Assembly (NCBI GenBank): GCA_020629875.1
Contig: JAHDCL010000002.1
Coordinates: 15,976 to 79,975, forward strand
Source: Hellea sp.
GTDB taxonomy: Bacteria > Pseudomonadota > Alphaproteobacteria > Caulobacterales > Maricaulaceae
Reading direction: 5' to 3'
Length of the DNA stretch: 64,000 nt
In this document: positions 51,825-62,280 of the stretch, one piece after another
How positions within the stretch are numbered: position 1 is the stretch's first letter
Layout: every line of letters begins with the position of its first letter
Program-made: the position numbers and the translations under genes
Notes under the pieces: generated by a model
The model's input: only the letters and a program-made list of their open reading frames with translations
Database searches by the model: none
Told to the model about the DNA's origin: nothing

Positions 51825-51847
51825 TCTGTACGATTTTTTCGTACAGA
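51825..51847. promoter_or_regulatory. Inverted repeat immediately upstream of pyrB, candidate operator
   Basis: TCTGTACGA-TTTTT-TCGTACAGA, perfect 9-bp arms, ending 6 bp before the ATG at 51854. Confidence 0.6.
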
Positions 51848-51853
51848 CCGCCT

Positions 51854-53014
51854 ATGCCATATTCGAGATCCATCATTGACGATATATTTGGCGGCATCCG
51901 CCCTGCCGCACGAGCGCTGGACAAAGCAGCGACTACAATACAGGGCTGGTACGACTCCGGGACAATTCCTCAAAAACACTGGAACGACGTCATTGAAACG
52001 GCGAGAGAATATGATCATCACCTCACGCCAGATGACTTCTTTCCTTCTAAAACGCCCTCAGCATCCTCTTTTGGATACGCTTTCGAAAAACTTCATTGCC
52101 TATCCATCGACGATTTTCACCGCCCCGACATCGAAACACTTTTGTCTCTTGGAGAACATTATCTCGATTTAAACGTTCAAAAAAACCCAGATCGCTCTGT
52201 TCTCAAGGGCAAAACGCTCATTAACGTCTTTTTTGAAAACTCAACCCGTACCGAAAAGAGCTTTGAACTTGCCGGCAAGCGCCTTGGCGCGGATGTTATC
52301 TCAATGCAAATTGCGAGTAGTTCGGTCAAAAAGGGCGAAACCTTGTTGGACACAGCCGCAACACTCAATGCGATGAACCCCGATATACTTGTTGTTCGCC
52401 ATGGCTCTTCCGGTGCCCCCGCCCTACTCTCCCAGAAAGTGTCATGCTCAGTCGTTAACGCAGGAGACGGCATGCATGAACACCCTACGCAAGCCTTGCT
52501 GGATGCCCTTACGCTACGCCAAGCCTTTGATGGTCAAATCGATGGATTACGCATCGCGATTTGCGGAGACATCCTGCATTCACGCGTCGCGCGATCAAAT
52601 GTTAAACTCTTAAACATGCTGGGCGCAGAGGTACGGCTCGTTGGTCCCCCCACGCTCTTGCCGACAGATTCCGATAAATGGGGCGTTGATATTTTCCACG
52701 ACATGGAATCTGGGCTTAAAGGCTGTGACGTTGTCATGATGCTGCGGCTGCAACTGGAAAGAATGAGCGGCGCCTTTGTCCCCTCGAAACGAGAGTACTT
52801 CCACTTCCATGGCCTAGATCGCTCGAAGCTCGCCTATGCAAAAGAAGGCGCGCTAGTGATGCACCCCGGTCCAATGAACCGCGGAGTAGAAATCAGTTCA
52901 GATGTTGCCGATGACCCCGACATAAGCCTGATTACCCAACAGGTTGAAACGGGCGTGGCTATGCGAATGGGCATACTTCACGCTCTCTCAGAAGCTCAGG
53001 ACCTAACACGATGA
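51854..53014 (+). CDS. pyrB: Aspartate carbamoyltransferase catalytic chain with N-terminal HTH-like domain fusion
   Basis: [79 protein letters not shown]. The preceding ~60 aa ([37 protein letters not shown]) resemble small alphaproteobacterial HTH proteins. Confidence 0.93.
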   Translation: MPYSRSIIDDIFGGIRPAARALDKAATTIQGWYDSGTIPQKHWNDVIETAREYDHHLTPDDFFPSKTPSASSFGYAFEKLHCLSIDDFHRPDIETLLSLGEHYLDLNVQKNPDRSVLKGKTLINVFFENSTRTEKSFELAGKRLGADVISMQIASSSVKKGETLLDTAATLNAMNPDILVVRHGSSGAPALLSQKVSCSVVNAGDGMHEHPTQALLDALTLRQAFDGQIDGLRIAICGDILHSRVARSNVKLLNMLGAEVRLVGPPTLLPTDSDKWGVDIFHDMESGLKGCDVVMMLRLQLERMSGAFVPSKREYFHFHGLDRSKLAYAKEGALVMHPGPMNRGVEISSDVADDPDISLITQQVETGVAMRMGILHALSEAQDLTR

Positions 53015-54285
53015 GCACTCTCTCCATTAAAAACGCTCGCATTATGGACCCAGCGACTGGGTATGACGAACACGGAACAATCCTCGTAACCGGCGGAGAG
53101 ATTACAGATTTCGGGCCAGACATCGCTCCGTCAGGGGACATCATTGATGCTGATGGACATATATGCGCCCCTGGCCTCATCGACATGCGCGTGTCCACTG
53201 GTGAACCAGGCCGCGAAAATCGCGAGACCATCGCGACGGCGGCTAAGGCCGCGGCAGCAGGCGGAATAACTTCTATCGTCATCATGCCGGAAACGGACCC
53301 TGTTATTGACGACATGTCTCTCGTCGACTTCATTACCCGCCGCGCTGAAACCGCCCCCGTGAGTGTTTATGCGGCCGGCGCTTTGACAAAAGGATTGGAC
53401 GGGAAGAGCCTCACCGAAATTGGGCTCATGTCAGAAGCGGGCGCAGTCATGTTTTCCAACGGAAAAGCGCCAATCGCTGACGCTCAAACTATGCGGCGCC
53501 TACTGTCGTATTCAGCCAGTTTCAATGCACTTATTGCAAATCGCGCTATAGAGCCATCTCTGTCAAAAAATGCAGTTGCTCATGAAAGTGACCTGTCTGC
53601 ACGCTTGGGACTAACGGGTGCGCCCGCCGCCGCTGAACGCATCATGGCAGAACGCGACGTCGCTCTGGCGGAACTGACAGGCGGGAGACTGCTCATTGAT
53701 ATGATTTCTTCTTCCGAAGCATTGGATGTTGTTCGTCGCGCCAAGTCTCGTGATCTGGAAATTGCATGCTCAGTGAGCATTAATCATCTCGCGCTCAATG
53801 AGGTGGATATCGGAGACTATCGGAGCTTTGCCAAACTTGACCCGCCCTTGCGCGAGGAAAGTGACCGGCTCGCCTTACTAGAGGGCATAAATGACGGCAC
53901 GATTGATGTCATTGTATCAGACCACGACCCTCGCCCAGCAGGCGAAAAACGCCTCCCCTATGCAGAGGCCTCCACAGGAGCCGTTGGGCTCGAGCTTTTA
54001 CTCGCTGCGGGATTATCTCAAGTCGCCGATGGGCGCCTCGATCTAATGGCATTCCTGGCCGCGGTAACGGTTAATCCAGCAAACTTACTGGGATTAAAGA
54101 GCGGCCGCATAGCGCGCGGCGCTCCTGCAGATCTGGTAATCTTTAGCCCCAACGCCCCCTGGGTGTGCGATAGCGACGCCCTCTTGTCGCGTTCTAAGAA
54201 CACGCCTCTTGATGGGCGCCGCATGACAGGGCGAAACTTAAAAACAATCAGCAAGGGTCAGGTTGTATTTGACTCCTCCCTCTAA
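53011..54285 (+). CDS. Dihydroorotase-like protein (PyrC', probably non-catalytic)
   Basis: Amidohydrolase/DHOase architecture ([79 protein letters not shown]); ATGA overlap with pyrB. Confidence 0.9.
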   Translation: MSTLSIKNARIMDPATGYDEHGTILVTGGEITDFGPDIAPSGDIIDADGHICAPGLIDMRVSTGEPGRENRETIATAAKAAAAGGITSIVIMPETDPVIDDMSLVDFITRRAETAPVSVYAAGALTKGLDGKSLTEIGLMSEAGAVMFSNGKAPIADAQTMRRLLSYSASFNALIANRAIEPSLSKNAVAHESDLSARLGLTGAPAAAERIMAERDVALAELTGGRLLIDMISSSEALDVVRRAKSRDLEIACSVSINHLALNEVDIGDYRSFAKLDPPLREESDRLALLEGINDGTIDVIVSDHDPRPAGEKRLPYAEASTGAVGLELLLAAGLSQVADGRLDLMAFLAAVTVNPANLLGLKSGRIARGAPADLVIFSPNAPWVCDSDALLSRSKNTPLDGRRMTGRNLKTISKGQVVFDSSL

Positions 54286-54303
54286 CAGAGATATGTTCAC
54301 ATT

Positions 54304-54897
54304 ATGTTCTCAATGCCGATAATTTACGCACTCATTGGTGGTTATCTTTTGGGGTCTATCCCTTTTGGATTATTAATCGCGCGCGCGAGCGGGCAAGGCG
54401 ACATTCGGAAGATCGGCTCAGGAAATATTGGGGCAACAAATGTATTGCGAACAGGCCGAAAAGATATCGCCTTCATCACACTTCTTCTTGATGCAGGTAA
54501 GGCTGGTGTTGCCGCACTGCTTTTCAATCATTTTTTCGGAAGCCCTATCGGGTTGTTTGCGGGTGCAGCAGCCCTCATTGGACACTGCTTCCCTGTCTGG
54601 CTAAAATTTAAGGGTGGAAAAGGTGTGGCCACTTTTTTTGGCGGCCTTCTCGCTACAGCTTGGCCTATTGGATTGATTGCCGGCGCGATATGGCTCGCTT
54701 GTGCCTTCATCACCCGTATCTCTTCTTTATCAGCGCTCGCTGCCGCAGGTTCAGCCCCTCTAATCGCCCTCATGATGGGCTATGTAAATATCGCGATGAT
54801 GGCGGCAGTCATGGCCGTGATTATATATATCCGACACGCTGAAAATATTGGACGAATTCTGCAAGGTACAGAATCTCGTATTGGCAAGAAAGACTAA
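54304..54897 (+). CDS. plsY: Glycerol-3-phosphate acyltransferase PlsY
   Basis: GGYLLGSIPFGLLIARASGQGDIRKIGSGNIGATNVLRTGRK; GHCFPVWLKFKGGKGVATFFG. Confidence 0.96.
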   Translation: MFSMPIIYALIGGYLLGSIPFGLLIARASGQGDIRKIGSGNIGATNVLRTGRKDIAFITLLLDAGKAGVAALLFNHFFGSPIGLFAGAAALIGHCFPVWLKFKGGKGVATFFGGLLATAWPIGLIAGAIWLACAFITRISSLSALAAAGSAPLIALMMGYVNIAMMAAVMAVIIYIRHAENIGRILQGTESRIGKKD

Positions 54898-54902
54898 CAA
54901 TT

Positions 54903-56009
54903 TTGCGAGAGCTGAGCTTCAACGAAAAACGTGAGTGGTTAAGACTTTCTCGCACCCCTCGCGTAGGGCCTGTTGCTTTTAGCAACTTATTAGAACGATA
55001 CAAAACCGCCGCCGCCGCAATTGAGGCGTTGCCCACAATCATCCGGCGCAAAGATGCGGTTGTGCCCAGTGCCGAAGCTGTTGAAGCAGAGATGGATCTA
55101 GCTGAGCGGCTTGGAGTCAAAATACTTGCAAGCTGTGAGCCAAGTTACCCAAAATATCTAGCCGCCATTGATCCTCCTCCGCCAATCATTTTCCTGAAAG
55201 GGCAAACAGAGATACTGGATAAACCCTGCGTCGCCATTGTTGGCTCGAGAAATGCCTCGGCAATTGGGCAACGTTTCGCGCGTCAAATTGCTTGTGAGCT
55301 TGGCGCCGCGGGTTACACAATTATATCTGGACTTGCCCGCGGCATCGATGCCAGCGCCCATGCGGGCTCAATTGATACAGGCACTGCGGCCGTATTGGGC
55401 GGCGGCGTGGACCACATCTACCCTCGCCAAAATACAGAGCTATATGAGGCGATGGCCGATCGCGGCGCCATCATATCCGAAAGCCCCATCGGGTATCGCG
55501 CGACCGCAAGAGATTTTCCTCGTAGAAACCGTATCATCTCTGGTCTTTCAATGGGGGTCGTCGTTATAGAGGCTGCCGAACGGTCAGGAACTCTTATTAC
55601 AGCCCGCTATGCGACGGAGCAAAACCGAGAAGTCATGGCTGCACCTGGCTCTCCACTCGACCCAAGAACAAAGGGCTGCAACAGACTCATCCAGCAGGGC
55701 GCCGCCCTGATTGAGAATACCGAAGACATCATAAATTGCCTCCAAGATATTGGACAAAGACATATGATGGAAACGAGAGAGAACTATGAAGCCCCTCGCT
55801 TTGACTGGAAAAATGCAAAAGCTGAGATAGATAAAGCGCGCGTGACCCTAACAAACCTTCTCTCGCCAACTCCCGCGCCTCGTGATGAAGTTATTAGGCA
55901 AAGCGGGCTTAGCATAGCCGTTGCAACCGCAGCACTTTTGGAAATGGAATTGAACGGCGACGCTATTGTGGAGCCCGATGGCCGCGTCGCCATAGCATTA
56001 AATTTATAA
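54903..56009 (+). CDS. dprA: DNA-processing protein DprA
   Basis: IVGSRNASAIGQRFARQIACELGAAGYTIISGLARGIDASAHAGSI; GVDHIYPRQN; FPRRNRIISGLS. TTG start in track. Confidence 0.94.
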   Translation: MRELSFNEKREWLRLSRTPRVGPVAFSNLLERYKTAAAAIEALPTIIRRKDAVVPSAEAVEAEMDLAERLGVKILASCEPSYPKYLAAIDPPPPIIFLKGQTEILDKPCVAIVGSRNASAIGQRFARQIACELGAAGYTIISGLARGIDASAHAGSIDTGTAAVLGGGVDHIYPRQNTELYEAMADRGAIISESPIGYRATARDFPRRNRIISGLSMGVVVIEAAERSGTLITARYATEQNREVMAAPGSPLDPRTKGCNRLIQQGAALIENTEDIINCLQDIGQRHMMETRENYEAPRFDWKNAKAEIDKARVTLTNLLSPTPAPRDEVIRQSGLSIAVATAALLEMELNGDAIVEPDGRVAIALNL

Positions 56010-56180
56010 GGGCCGTTCGAGCTTTGACGCAGCTGATGTTGCTTTAAGAAGAGATGCCATTTCGTTTAATCCAAATGTTTTTGCCATGAGAGACAATTCG
56101 TCCAGCATTTGTATGATATAAAGTTGTGCGGTTTCCGGAGGGATCGCAATCACATCTTTTGGTACTTTCACTGCTGTCAT
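56004..56180 (-). CDS. Small hypothetical protein (58 aa), convergent with dprA
   Basis: MTAVKVPKDVIAIPPETAQLYIIQMLDELSLMAKTFGLNEMASLLKATSAASKLERPL; coherent helical composition, otherwise empty intergenic gap. Confidence 0.55.
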   Translation of the reverse strand: MTAVKVPKDVIAIPPETAQLYIIQMLDELSLMAKTFGLNEMASLLKATSAASKLERPL

Positions 56181-56370
56181 CGCCAACCCTTTAATTGCTA
56201 CCTATAAGTGCATATATATAATTTTTAGTTTTTAAATTGCAAGTCATTTTTGTCCCATATGCCGTGCTGAGGTTGACAATCTGAAGCCCTTCGCCCAAAT
56301 GAGCGCTGTTTTTAAGTCACGCCGGATGGTTCAAAGCCTTCCGGCGCTGCTACATTTGGAAGTCTCAGGC

Positions 56371-58980
56371 ATGAATCTTGTCATCGTCGAATCACCGGCT
56401 AAAGCAAAAACGATCGAAAAATATCTCGGTAAGGACTATAAAGTCCTAGCGAGCTTTGGTCATATTCGCGACTTGCCCAGTAAAAATGGTTCTGTTGATC
56501 CTGAAAACGACTTCGAAATGACATGGGCCGTCGACACGCAGTCCAAGAAACGTGTCAAAGATATAGAGGCCGCGCTTCAAAAGTCAGACAAACTCATTCT
56601 GGCAACTGACCCGGATAGAGAGGGAGAAGCGATTTCGTGGCACTTACTGGATGTTCTGTCGAAAAAGAAAAAGAACAACCTTAAGGACAAAGAAGTCGAA
56701 CGCGTCGTCTTTAACGCTATTACAAAAAAGTCCGTTACCGATGCCATAGCGAATCCTCGTCAAATTGATATGGAGTTGGTTGAGGCGTATCTTGCTCGCC
56801 GTGCACTCGACTATCTTGTAGGATTCACTCTCTCCCCCGTACTCTGGCGCAAGCTTCCAGGGGCGCGCTCTGCTGGACGCGTTCAATCTGTTGCCCTTCG
56901 CCTCATCTGTGAGCGAGAAACCGAAATTGAGAAATTTGATGCTCGTGAGTATTGGTCACTCAATGCCGTGATGAAGAACAGCAAAGGTGGGGACTTCCCT
57001 GCTAGATTAGTTTCACTGGACGGCAAAAAGCTCGACAAGTTTTCACTCGCCAACGCCGATGATGCTGCCAAAGCAAAAGCTGCCGTCGATGCAGCCGACC
57101 TCTCGGTCGTCTCCGTCGAAGCCAAGCCACTGACCAGAAACCCGCAGGCCCCCTTTATGACATCAACGCTTCAACAAGAAGCCTCTCGCAAACTTGGGTT
57201 TTCGGCCACCCAAACCATGCGGACAGCACAAATGTTATATGAAGGGGTAGATATCGGCGGAGAAACCACCGGCCTCATAACCTATATGCGAACTGATGGT
57301 ATTTCGATGATCGGAGAAGCCATTAGCGACTGCCGCGCGACAATCGATAAGGAATTTGGTGAGAATTACTTGCCGGGACAACACCGCGTTTACAAATCCA
57401 AAGCCAAAAATGCACAGGAAGCTCACGAAGCTATCCGCCCGACCAGCTTTAGCCGCACGCCTGATAGCCTGAAACTCTCTGGTGATATGAAAAAGCTCTA
57501 TGAGCTGATTTGGAAACGCGCCATGGCCTCTCAAATGTCGTCTGCCAAATTGGAACGCACAACCATTGAAATGGCCGATAATGACAACACAGTTGGCCTT
57601 CGCGCGACGGGTCAGGTGGTTCGTTTTGATGGATTCCTCAAACTATATGAAGAAACAAAGCCGAAAAGCGACGACGACGCCGAGGATGATAACGCGACGC
57701 TTGCGCCTGTGGTAAAGGGCGATACGGTTAATGCAAAAGACGTCAAAACAGAACAGCACTTTACGCAACCGCCGCCGCGCTACTCCGAAGCCAGCCTTGT
57801 TAAGCGCATGGAAGAACTTGGTATTGGCCGTCCATCGACCTACGCCTCAATCCTGAAAGTTCTGCAAGATCGCGGTTATGTGACCTTGGATAAACGTCGT
57901 TTCACACCTGTAGATAAAGGCAGGATGTTAATCGCTTTTCTCGAAAACTTCTTCGGGAAATATGTCCAATATAATTACACAGCTGACCTCGAAGAACGTC
58001 TTGATAAAGTCTCTTCTGGTGATTTGGAGTGGAAAAAGCTTCTCAATGATTTTTGGAATGAGTTTTCCGCCTCTGTCGACGAAACCAAGGAGCTGCGAGT
58101 TACTCATGTGCTCGACGCCCTGAATGACGCCCTACGCCCCCTTGTCTTCCCAGACAAAGAAGACGGATCTGACCCACGCAAGTGCACAAGTTGTGACGAT
58201 GGCAAACTAAGCCTGAAGCTAGGTAAATTTGGCGCCTTTGTGGGCTGTTCAAACTACCCTGAATGTAAGTTCACCCGCCCCTTTGGCGGCGATGAAGCTG
58301 ATGCTCCCGCGGAAGATAAAATTCTTGGACAACATCCCGAAACAGGTAAGGATATTGTCCTCAAAACAGGTCGTTTCGGCCCCTATGTTGAAATGGAAAC
58401 CGAGAAAAAACCTAAACGCACAAGCCTTCCAAAGACGTGGCCTTACGATCTCATGGACTTAGAAAAAGGCTTGCGTCTTATCAACTTACCCCGGAAAATT
58501 GGCTCTCACCCAGATGACGGGAACCAAATCATTACTGCGCTTGGACGTTTTGGCCCTTACCTTAAGCACAACACGACCTATGTGAGCATTAAGGACCCAG
58601 AAGAGATGTTCACAATTGGCATGAACGACGCTGTCGCCCGAATTGCTGATAAAATCGCCAACCCTGGACGTGGAAGAAGCGGGGGAACGGTTGTTAAAGA
58701 CCTTGGAAAGCACCCAGAAGATAAGAAGCCCGTTCAAATTATGTCAGGGCGCTATGGTCCTTATGTTAAATATGAAAAAATCAACGCTACCCTGCCCAAA
58801 GGAACGGAGCCTGCGGACGTAACCATGGAAATGGCGTTAGAATATATTGCTGCAAAGGTCGCCAAAAGCCCAGCCAAGAAAAAGCGAAAAGCGCCCGCGA
58901 AGAAGAAGAAACCAGCCACGAAGAAAAAGACGGCGACAAAAAAGAAAGCTGCCCCAAAGAAGACGGCAGCTGAAAAATAG
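56371..58980 (+). CDS. topA: DNA topoisomerase I
   Basis: MNLVIVESPAKAKTIEKYLGKDYKVLASFGHIRDLP; ITYMRTDG; zinc-ribbon CTSCDDGKLSLKLGKFGAFVGCSNYPEC; lysine-rich tail. Internal Met preferred over 56299. Confidence 0.96.
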   Translation: MNLVIVESPAKAKTIEKYLGKDYKVLASFGHIRDLPSKNGSVDPENDFEMTWAVDTQSKKRVKDIEAALQKSDKLILATDPDREGEAISWHLLDVLSKKKKNNLKDKEVERVVFNAITKKSVTDAIANPRQIDMELVEAYLARRALDYLVGFTLSPVLWRKLPGARSAGRVQSVALRLICERETEIEKFDAREYWSLNAVMKNSKGGDFPARLVSLDGKKLDKFSLANADDAAKAKAAVDAADLSVVSVEAKPLTRNPQAPFMTSTLQQEASRKLGFSATQTMRTAQMLYEGVDIGGETTGLITYMRTDGISMIGEAISDCRATIDKEFGENYLPGQHRVYKSKAKNAQEAHEAIRPTSFSRTPDSLKLSGDMKKLYELIWKRAMASQMSSAKLERTTIEMADNDNTVGLRATGQVVRFDGFLKLYEETKPKSDDDAEDDNATLAPVVKGDTVNAKDVKTEQHFTQPPPRYSEASLVKRMEELGIGRPSTYASILKVLQDRGYVTLDKRRFTPVDKGRMLIAFLENFFGKYVQYNYTADLEERLDKVSSGDLEWKKLLNDFWNEFSASVDETKELRVTHVLDALNDALRPLVFPDKEDGSDPRKCTSCDDGKLSLKLGKFGAFVGCSNYPECKFTRPFGGDEADAPAEDKILGQHPETGKDIVLKTGRFGPYVEMETEKKPKRTSLPKTWPYDLMDLEKGLRLINLPRKIGSHPDDGNQIITALGRFGPYLKHNTTYVSIKDPEEMFTIGMNDAVARIADKIANPGRGRSGGTVVKDLGKHPEDKKPVQIMSGRYGPYVKYEKINATLPKGTEPADVTMEMALEYIAAKVAKSPAKKKRKAPAKKKKPATKKKTATKKKAAPKKTAAEK

Positions 58981-58995
58981 GTTTATAATAAAAAT

Positions 58996-61209
58996 ATGGA
59001 TTTGAGTCGCGACAGCATCTTGAAAGCCGTCAGCGGCCAACCGGATAGGTTTGATAATAAAGCCCTCGCGCGCCAGCTAGGCGTTAAAGGCGAAGATCGC
59101 CGCGTGCTTCGCCAACTCCTGCGCGAGATGGTTGATGAGGGCGTGCTCAAGAAATCTAAAAACAAGACTTTTCGGGAAGCGGATGACTTGCCCGGCGTAA
59201 TGGTCATTCGCGTCACCGGACTTGACGAACATGGTGACATGGTCGGCGAGCCGGAGGTTTGGAAACAAGATGGCCCTGCCCCAAAAGTTATCGTTCGCGA
59301 GGGCCCCATATCCAAAAAAGCTAAAGGACATCGCGCCGCAACAGTGGGCGTTGGCGGACGTGCACTCTGCCGCATCAAAAAGCAAAATGGGGTCATCATA
59401 GCTCAAGTTATGAAACGCTTAGGCGCGGGCCCGTCAAAGCATCTGGGCATCCTTTATCAAGGTGGTCGTGGCTGGCGTATCCAGCCCGTGGATAAAAAGT
59501 CACGCCATGACTACAAACCCGCCAAAGTCCCTGAGGGCGCCAACAACAATGACCTCATTTGGTTTCAATCTACCCGCCGGAACCAAGGTGATTTGCGAGT
59601 CGCAGAAATTGTTGAAACGATTGGGTCGGCAGATGGCGGCAAAGCGGCTTCGCTCATCTCACTCTACGAGCATGAGATCCCGATAGGGTTTCCTGAGGAC
59701 GTTATTGCGGAAGCCAAATCTCTTAAACTTCCTAAATTATCAAAGTATCGCGAAGACTTACGGCACCTTCCTCTTGTTACCATCGACCCTGTTGACGCCA
59801 AAGATTTCGACGATGCCATCACCGCGAGCCCCATAAAAAATGGCGGATGGGATGTTTGGGTCGCCATTGCGGATGTCGCGGCTTTCGTAACACCCGACAG
59901 CCCGCTTGATCGGACAGCAAGGGAAAAAGGCAACTCTGTTTACCTGCCGGATCGCGTTGAGCCTATGCTTCCACACGAACTATCCTCTGATCTGTGCTCG
60001 CTTAGACCTCACGAAGACCGTGCCTGTATGGCCGTGAATATGATTTTTGATAAGAACGGTGTTAAACGTTCGCATAAATTTCATCGTGGCATCATGAGGT
60101 CCCATGCACGCCTCACCTACGCGCAAGCCCAAGAAGCTTTCACAGGCAACCCCGGCGAAGCCGCCGCCCCAGTAGCCGATATTTTGAACGATATCTTCAG
60201 CGCCTACAAAGCCCTGCGCAAAGCCCGAAATGATCGCGCACCTCTCGCAATAGAATTGCCCGAACGTCGTGTCCATGTGAATGAGAACGGCGACGTCACA
60301 CAGATCACAATTCGCGACCGCTTTGACGCCCATAAGCTGGTAGAAGAGTTTATGGTACAAGCCAATGTCTCCGCTGCCGAAGCCCTAGGTGCAAAAGGTG
60401 TTACCACAATCGTTCGCGTCCACGAACCGCCCTCTCGAGAGAAGCTACAGGGATTATCAGACTTCCTTCCCGCCCTCGGTTTAAAGTGGGCCTTGGGAGA
60501 ACGGGCGAGTACGAAACGGCTCAATACCCTCCTCAAGCAAGCCGAAGATAAGGGATTGGGAGAGACTGTGGGAATGTCCGTTCTCCGAAGTCAAAGCCAG
60601 GCCATTTACGATCCAGACCCCAAAGGTCACTTTGGATTGAACCTCACCCATTATGCCCATTTCACCTCCCCGATTCGGCGTTACGCGGACTTAGTGGTGC
60701 ACCGAGCCTTGATAGACACGTTTGACCTTGGTGAGGATGGTACAAGCGCCTCTGAGGCTTCGCGCTTGAAAGAAATCAGCGAGCATATTTCCAATACAGA
60801 ACGCCGAGCTATGAAGGCCGAGCGTGATTCCAAGGACCGCTATATCGCTGCCTTCCTCGAAAAACGGGTTGGAGCTCATTTTGATGCTCGAATTACTGGC
60901 GTCACGAAGTTTGGACTTTTCATTACGTTGGATGAAACTGGCGCAGATGGCCTTATCCCCTCGCGAAGTTTAGGTCGCGAGTATTTTGTCTTCGATGAAA
61001 AACGGAAAGCTCTCATCGGTTCAGAGACAGGCGGCACCTATCGCTTTGGACGGCAAATAAAGGTCAAACTTGTTGAGGCCACGCCCGTGACCGGGGGCCT
61101 TATTTTTGAAATTTTGACGAAACCGGAACCCGGTAAGAAGCCAAAACGCGGGCATCATCGTGGCGGCTCATCCCGGCCAAAGCAAAATCGCGGGAGACGA
61201 CGCAGATGA
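58996..61209 (+). CDS. rnr: Ribonuclease R
   Basis: VTIDPVDAKDFDDAITA; VAIADVAAFV; LDRTAREKGNSVYLPDRVEPMLPHELS; C-terminal S1 domain and basic tail. Confidence 0.95.
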   Translation: MDLSRDSILKAVSGQPDRFDNKALARQLGVKGEDRRVLRQLLREMVDEGVLKKSKNKTFREADDLPGVMVIRVTGLDEHGDMVGEPEVWKQDGPAPKVIVREGPISKKAKGHRAATVGVGGRALCRIKKQNGVIIAQVMKRLGAGPSKHLGILYQGGRGWRIQPVDKKSRHDYKPAKVPEGANNNDLIWFQSTRRNQGDLRVAEIVETIGSADGGKAASLISLYEHEIPIGFPEDVIAEAKSLKLPKLSKYREDLRHLPLVTIDPVDAKDFDDAITASPIKNGGWDVWVAIADVAAFVTPDSPLDRTAREKGNSVYLPDRVEPMLPHELSSDLCSLRPHEDRACMAVNMIFDKNGVKRSHKFHRGIMRSHARLTYAQAQEAFTGNPGEAAAPVADILNDIFSAYKALRKARNDRAPLAIELPERRVHVNENGDVTQITIRDRFDAHKLVEEFMVQANVSAAEALGAKGVTTIVRVHEPPSREKLQGLSDFLPALGLKWALGERASTKRLNTLLKQAEDKGLGETVGMSVLRSQSQAIYDPDPKGHFGLNLTHYAHFTSPIRRYADLVVHRALIDTFDLGEDGTSASEASRLKEISEHISNTERRAMKAERDSKDRYIAAFLEKRVGAHFDARITGVTKFGLFITLDETGADGLIPSRSLGREYFVFDEKRKALIGSETGGTYRFGRQIKVKLVEATPVTGGLIFEILTKPEPGKKPKRGHHRGGSSRPKQNRGRRRR

Positions 61210-61952
61210 AGGACCTTTCCCCAAAGTCTATGGGTGAAATCCGCATGACAGATAAGGAAAGGCTAAAACGCCAGGAGCTAAAGCGAGCTGTGCGCCCCCG
61301 AATCGCCTCAACTATTGTTCTCACTCACGGCCCCAAGGATAATCCGCGAATATTGATGGGGCAACGATCGTCTCGACATGATTTCATGCCCAGCGTTTAC
61401 GTTTTTCCGGGCGGGCGCGTGGACCGTGGTGATAACTATGTCGATTATGCCGGCGAATTATCTCCTCGAACTGAAAGCATTCTAGAAGCTGCTTATTCGC
61501 CCCGCAAAGCCCGCGCTGTTGTTCTGGCTTCTGTGCGAGAAACCTATGAAGAAACATCCCTGATGCTGGGCTCCCGCGGCGCAACAAGCCGAAACATCAA
61601 CCATCCTTCTTGGGATGCTTTTCGCCAAGCAAATTTGAAACCCAGCTTGGACGGCATTGAGGTCTTTGGACGGGCTATTACGCCGCCTCATAGGCACAAG
61701 CGATTCGATGCTTGGTTCTTCCAGAAGCGCTTAGAAACGCCCGAGCTGCCTTTAATCGAAGATAGTGCAGAGCTCTTGAATGTTGGATGGTTTACTTTCG
61801 ACGAAATTTGGAACTTAGAACTCCAACGCGCAACCCAAATGATGCTGAAGGTCTTACAACAATATCTAAGCCACAACCGCCCGCCCCCCCATATTTTTTT
61901 CTCTCACGCGAGATATGGAAAGTTTCTGACGGATACATTTCCATCTCGATGA
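61206..61952 (+). CDS. NUDIX hydrolase
   Basis: YVFPGGRVDRGDNYV...RAVVLASVRETYEETSLMLG; alternative start 61245. Confidence 0.85.
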   Translation: MKDLSPKSMGEIRMTDKERLKRQELKRAVRPRIASTIVLTHGPKDNPRILMGQRSSRHDFMPSVYVFPGGRVDRGDNYVDYAGELSPRTESILEAAYSPRKARAVVLASVRETYEETSLMLGSRGATSRNINHPSWDAFRQANLKPSLDGIEVFGRAITPPHRHKRFDAWFFQKRLETPELPLIEDSAELLNVGWFTFDEIWNLELQRATQMMLKVLQQYLSHNRPPPHIFFSHARYGKFLTDTFPSR

Positions 61953-62022
61953 ATTGGCGTGTTGACACGGCAGACTATCTGCCCTAATCCGCGCGCTTAG
62001 AATTAACAAGAGGTCCTGAGCC

Positions 62023-62190
62023 ATGGCGAAGCCAACCACAATTAAAATCCGCCTGAATAGCACAGCCGGAACAGGTTACTTTTATGTGACCAAGAAAAAC
62101 TCTCGTACGATGACTGAAAAAATGGTCAAAAGAAAGTACGACCCCGTCGCGCGTAAGCACGTCGATTTCAAAGAAGGTAAGATTAAGTAA
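62023..62190 (+). CDS. rpmG: 50S ribosomal protein L33
   Basis: 55 aa [55 protein letters not shown]; too short for the ORF track. Confidence 0.96.
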   Translation: MAKPTTIKIRLNSTAGTGYFYVTKKNSRTMTEKMVKRKYDPVARKHVDFKEGKIK

Positions 62191-62211
62191 TCTACCCGAT
62201 TAGACCTAAAA

Positions 62212-62238
62212 CGAACCGTCCTTCTGGGCGGTTTTTTT
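62212..62238 (+). terminator. Intrinsic terminator of rpmG
   Basis: AACCGTCC-TTCT-GGGCGGTT followed by T-run. Confidence 0.85.
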
Positions 62239-62249
62239 ATGCGTTAAAG

Positions 62250-62280
62250 CAAAAAAAGCCCGGAACAAATGTCCGGGCTA
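62250..62280 (-). terminator. Intrinsic terminator on minus strand (pleD side)
   Basis: AAAAAAAGCCCGGA...TCCGGGCT: on the minus strand this is a GC stem followed by a U-run. Confidence 0.75.
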
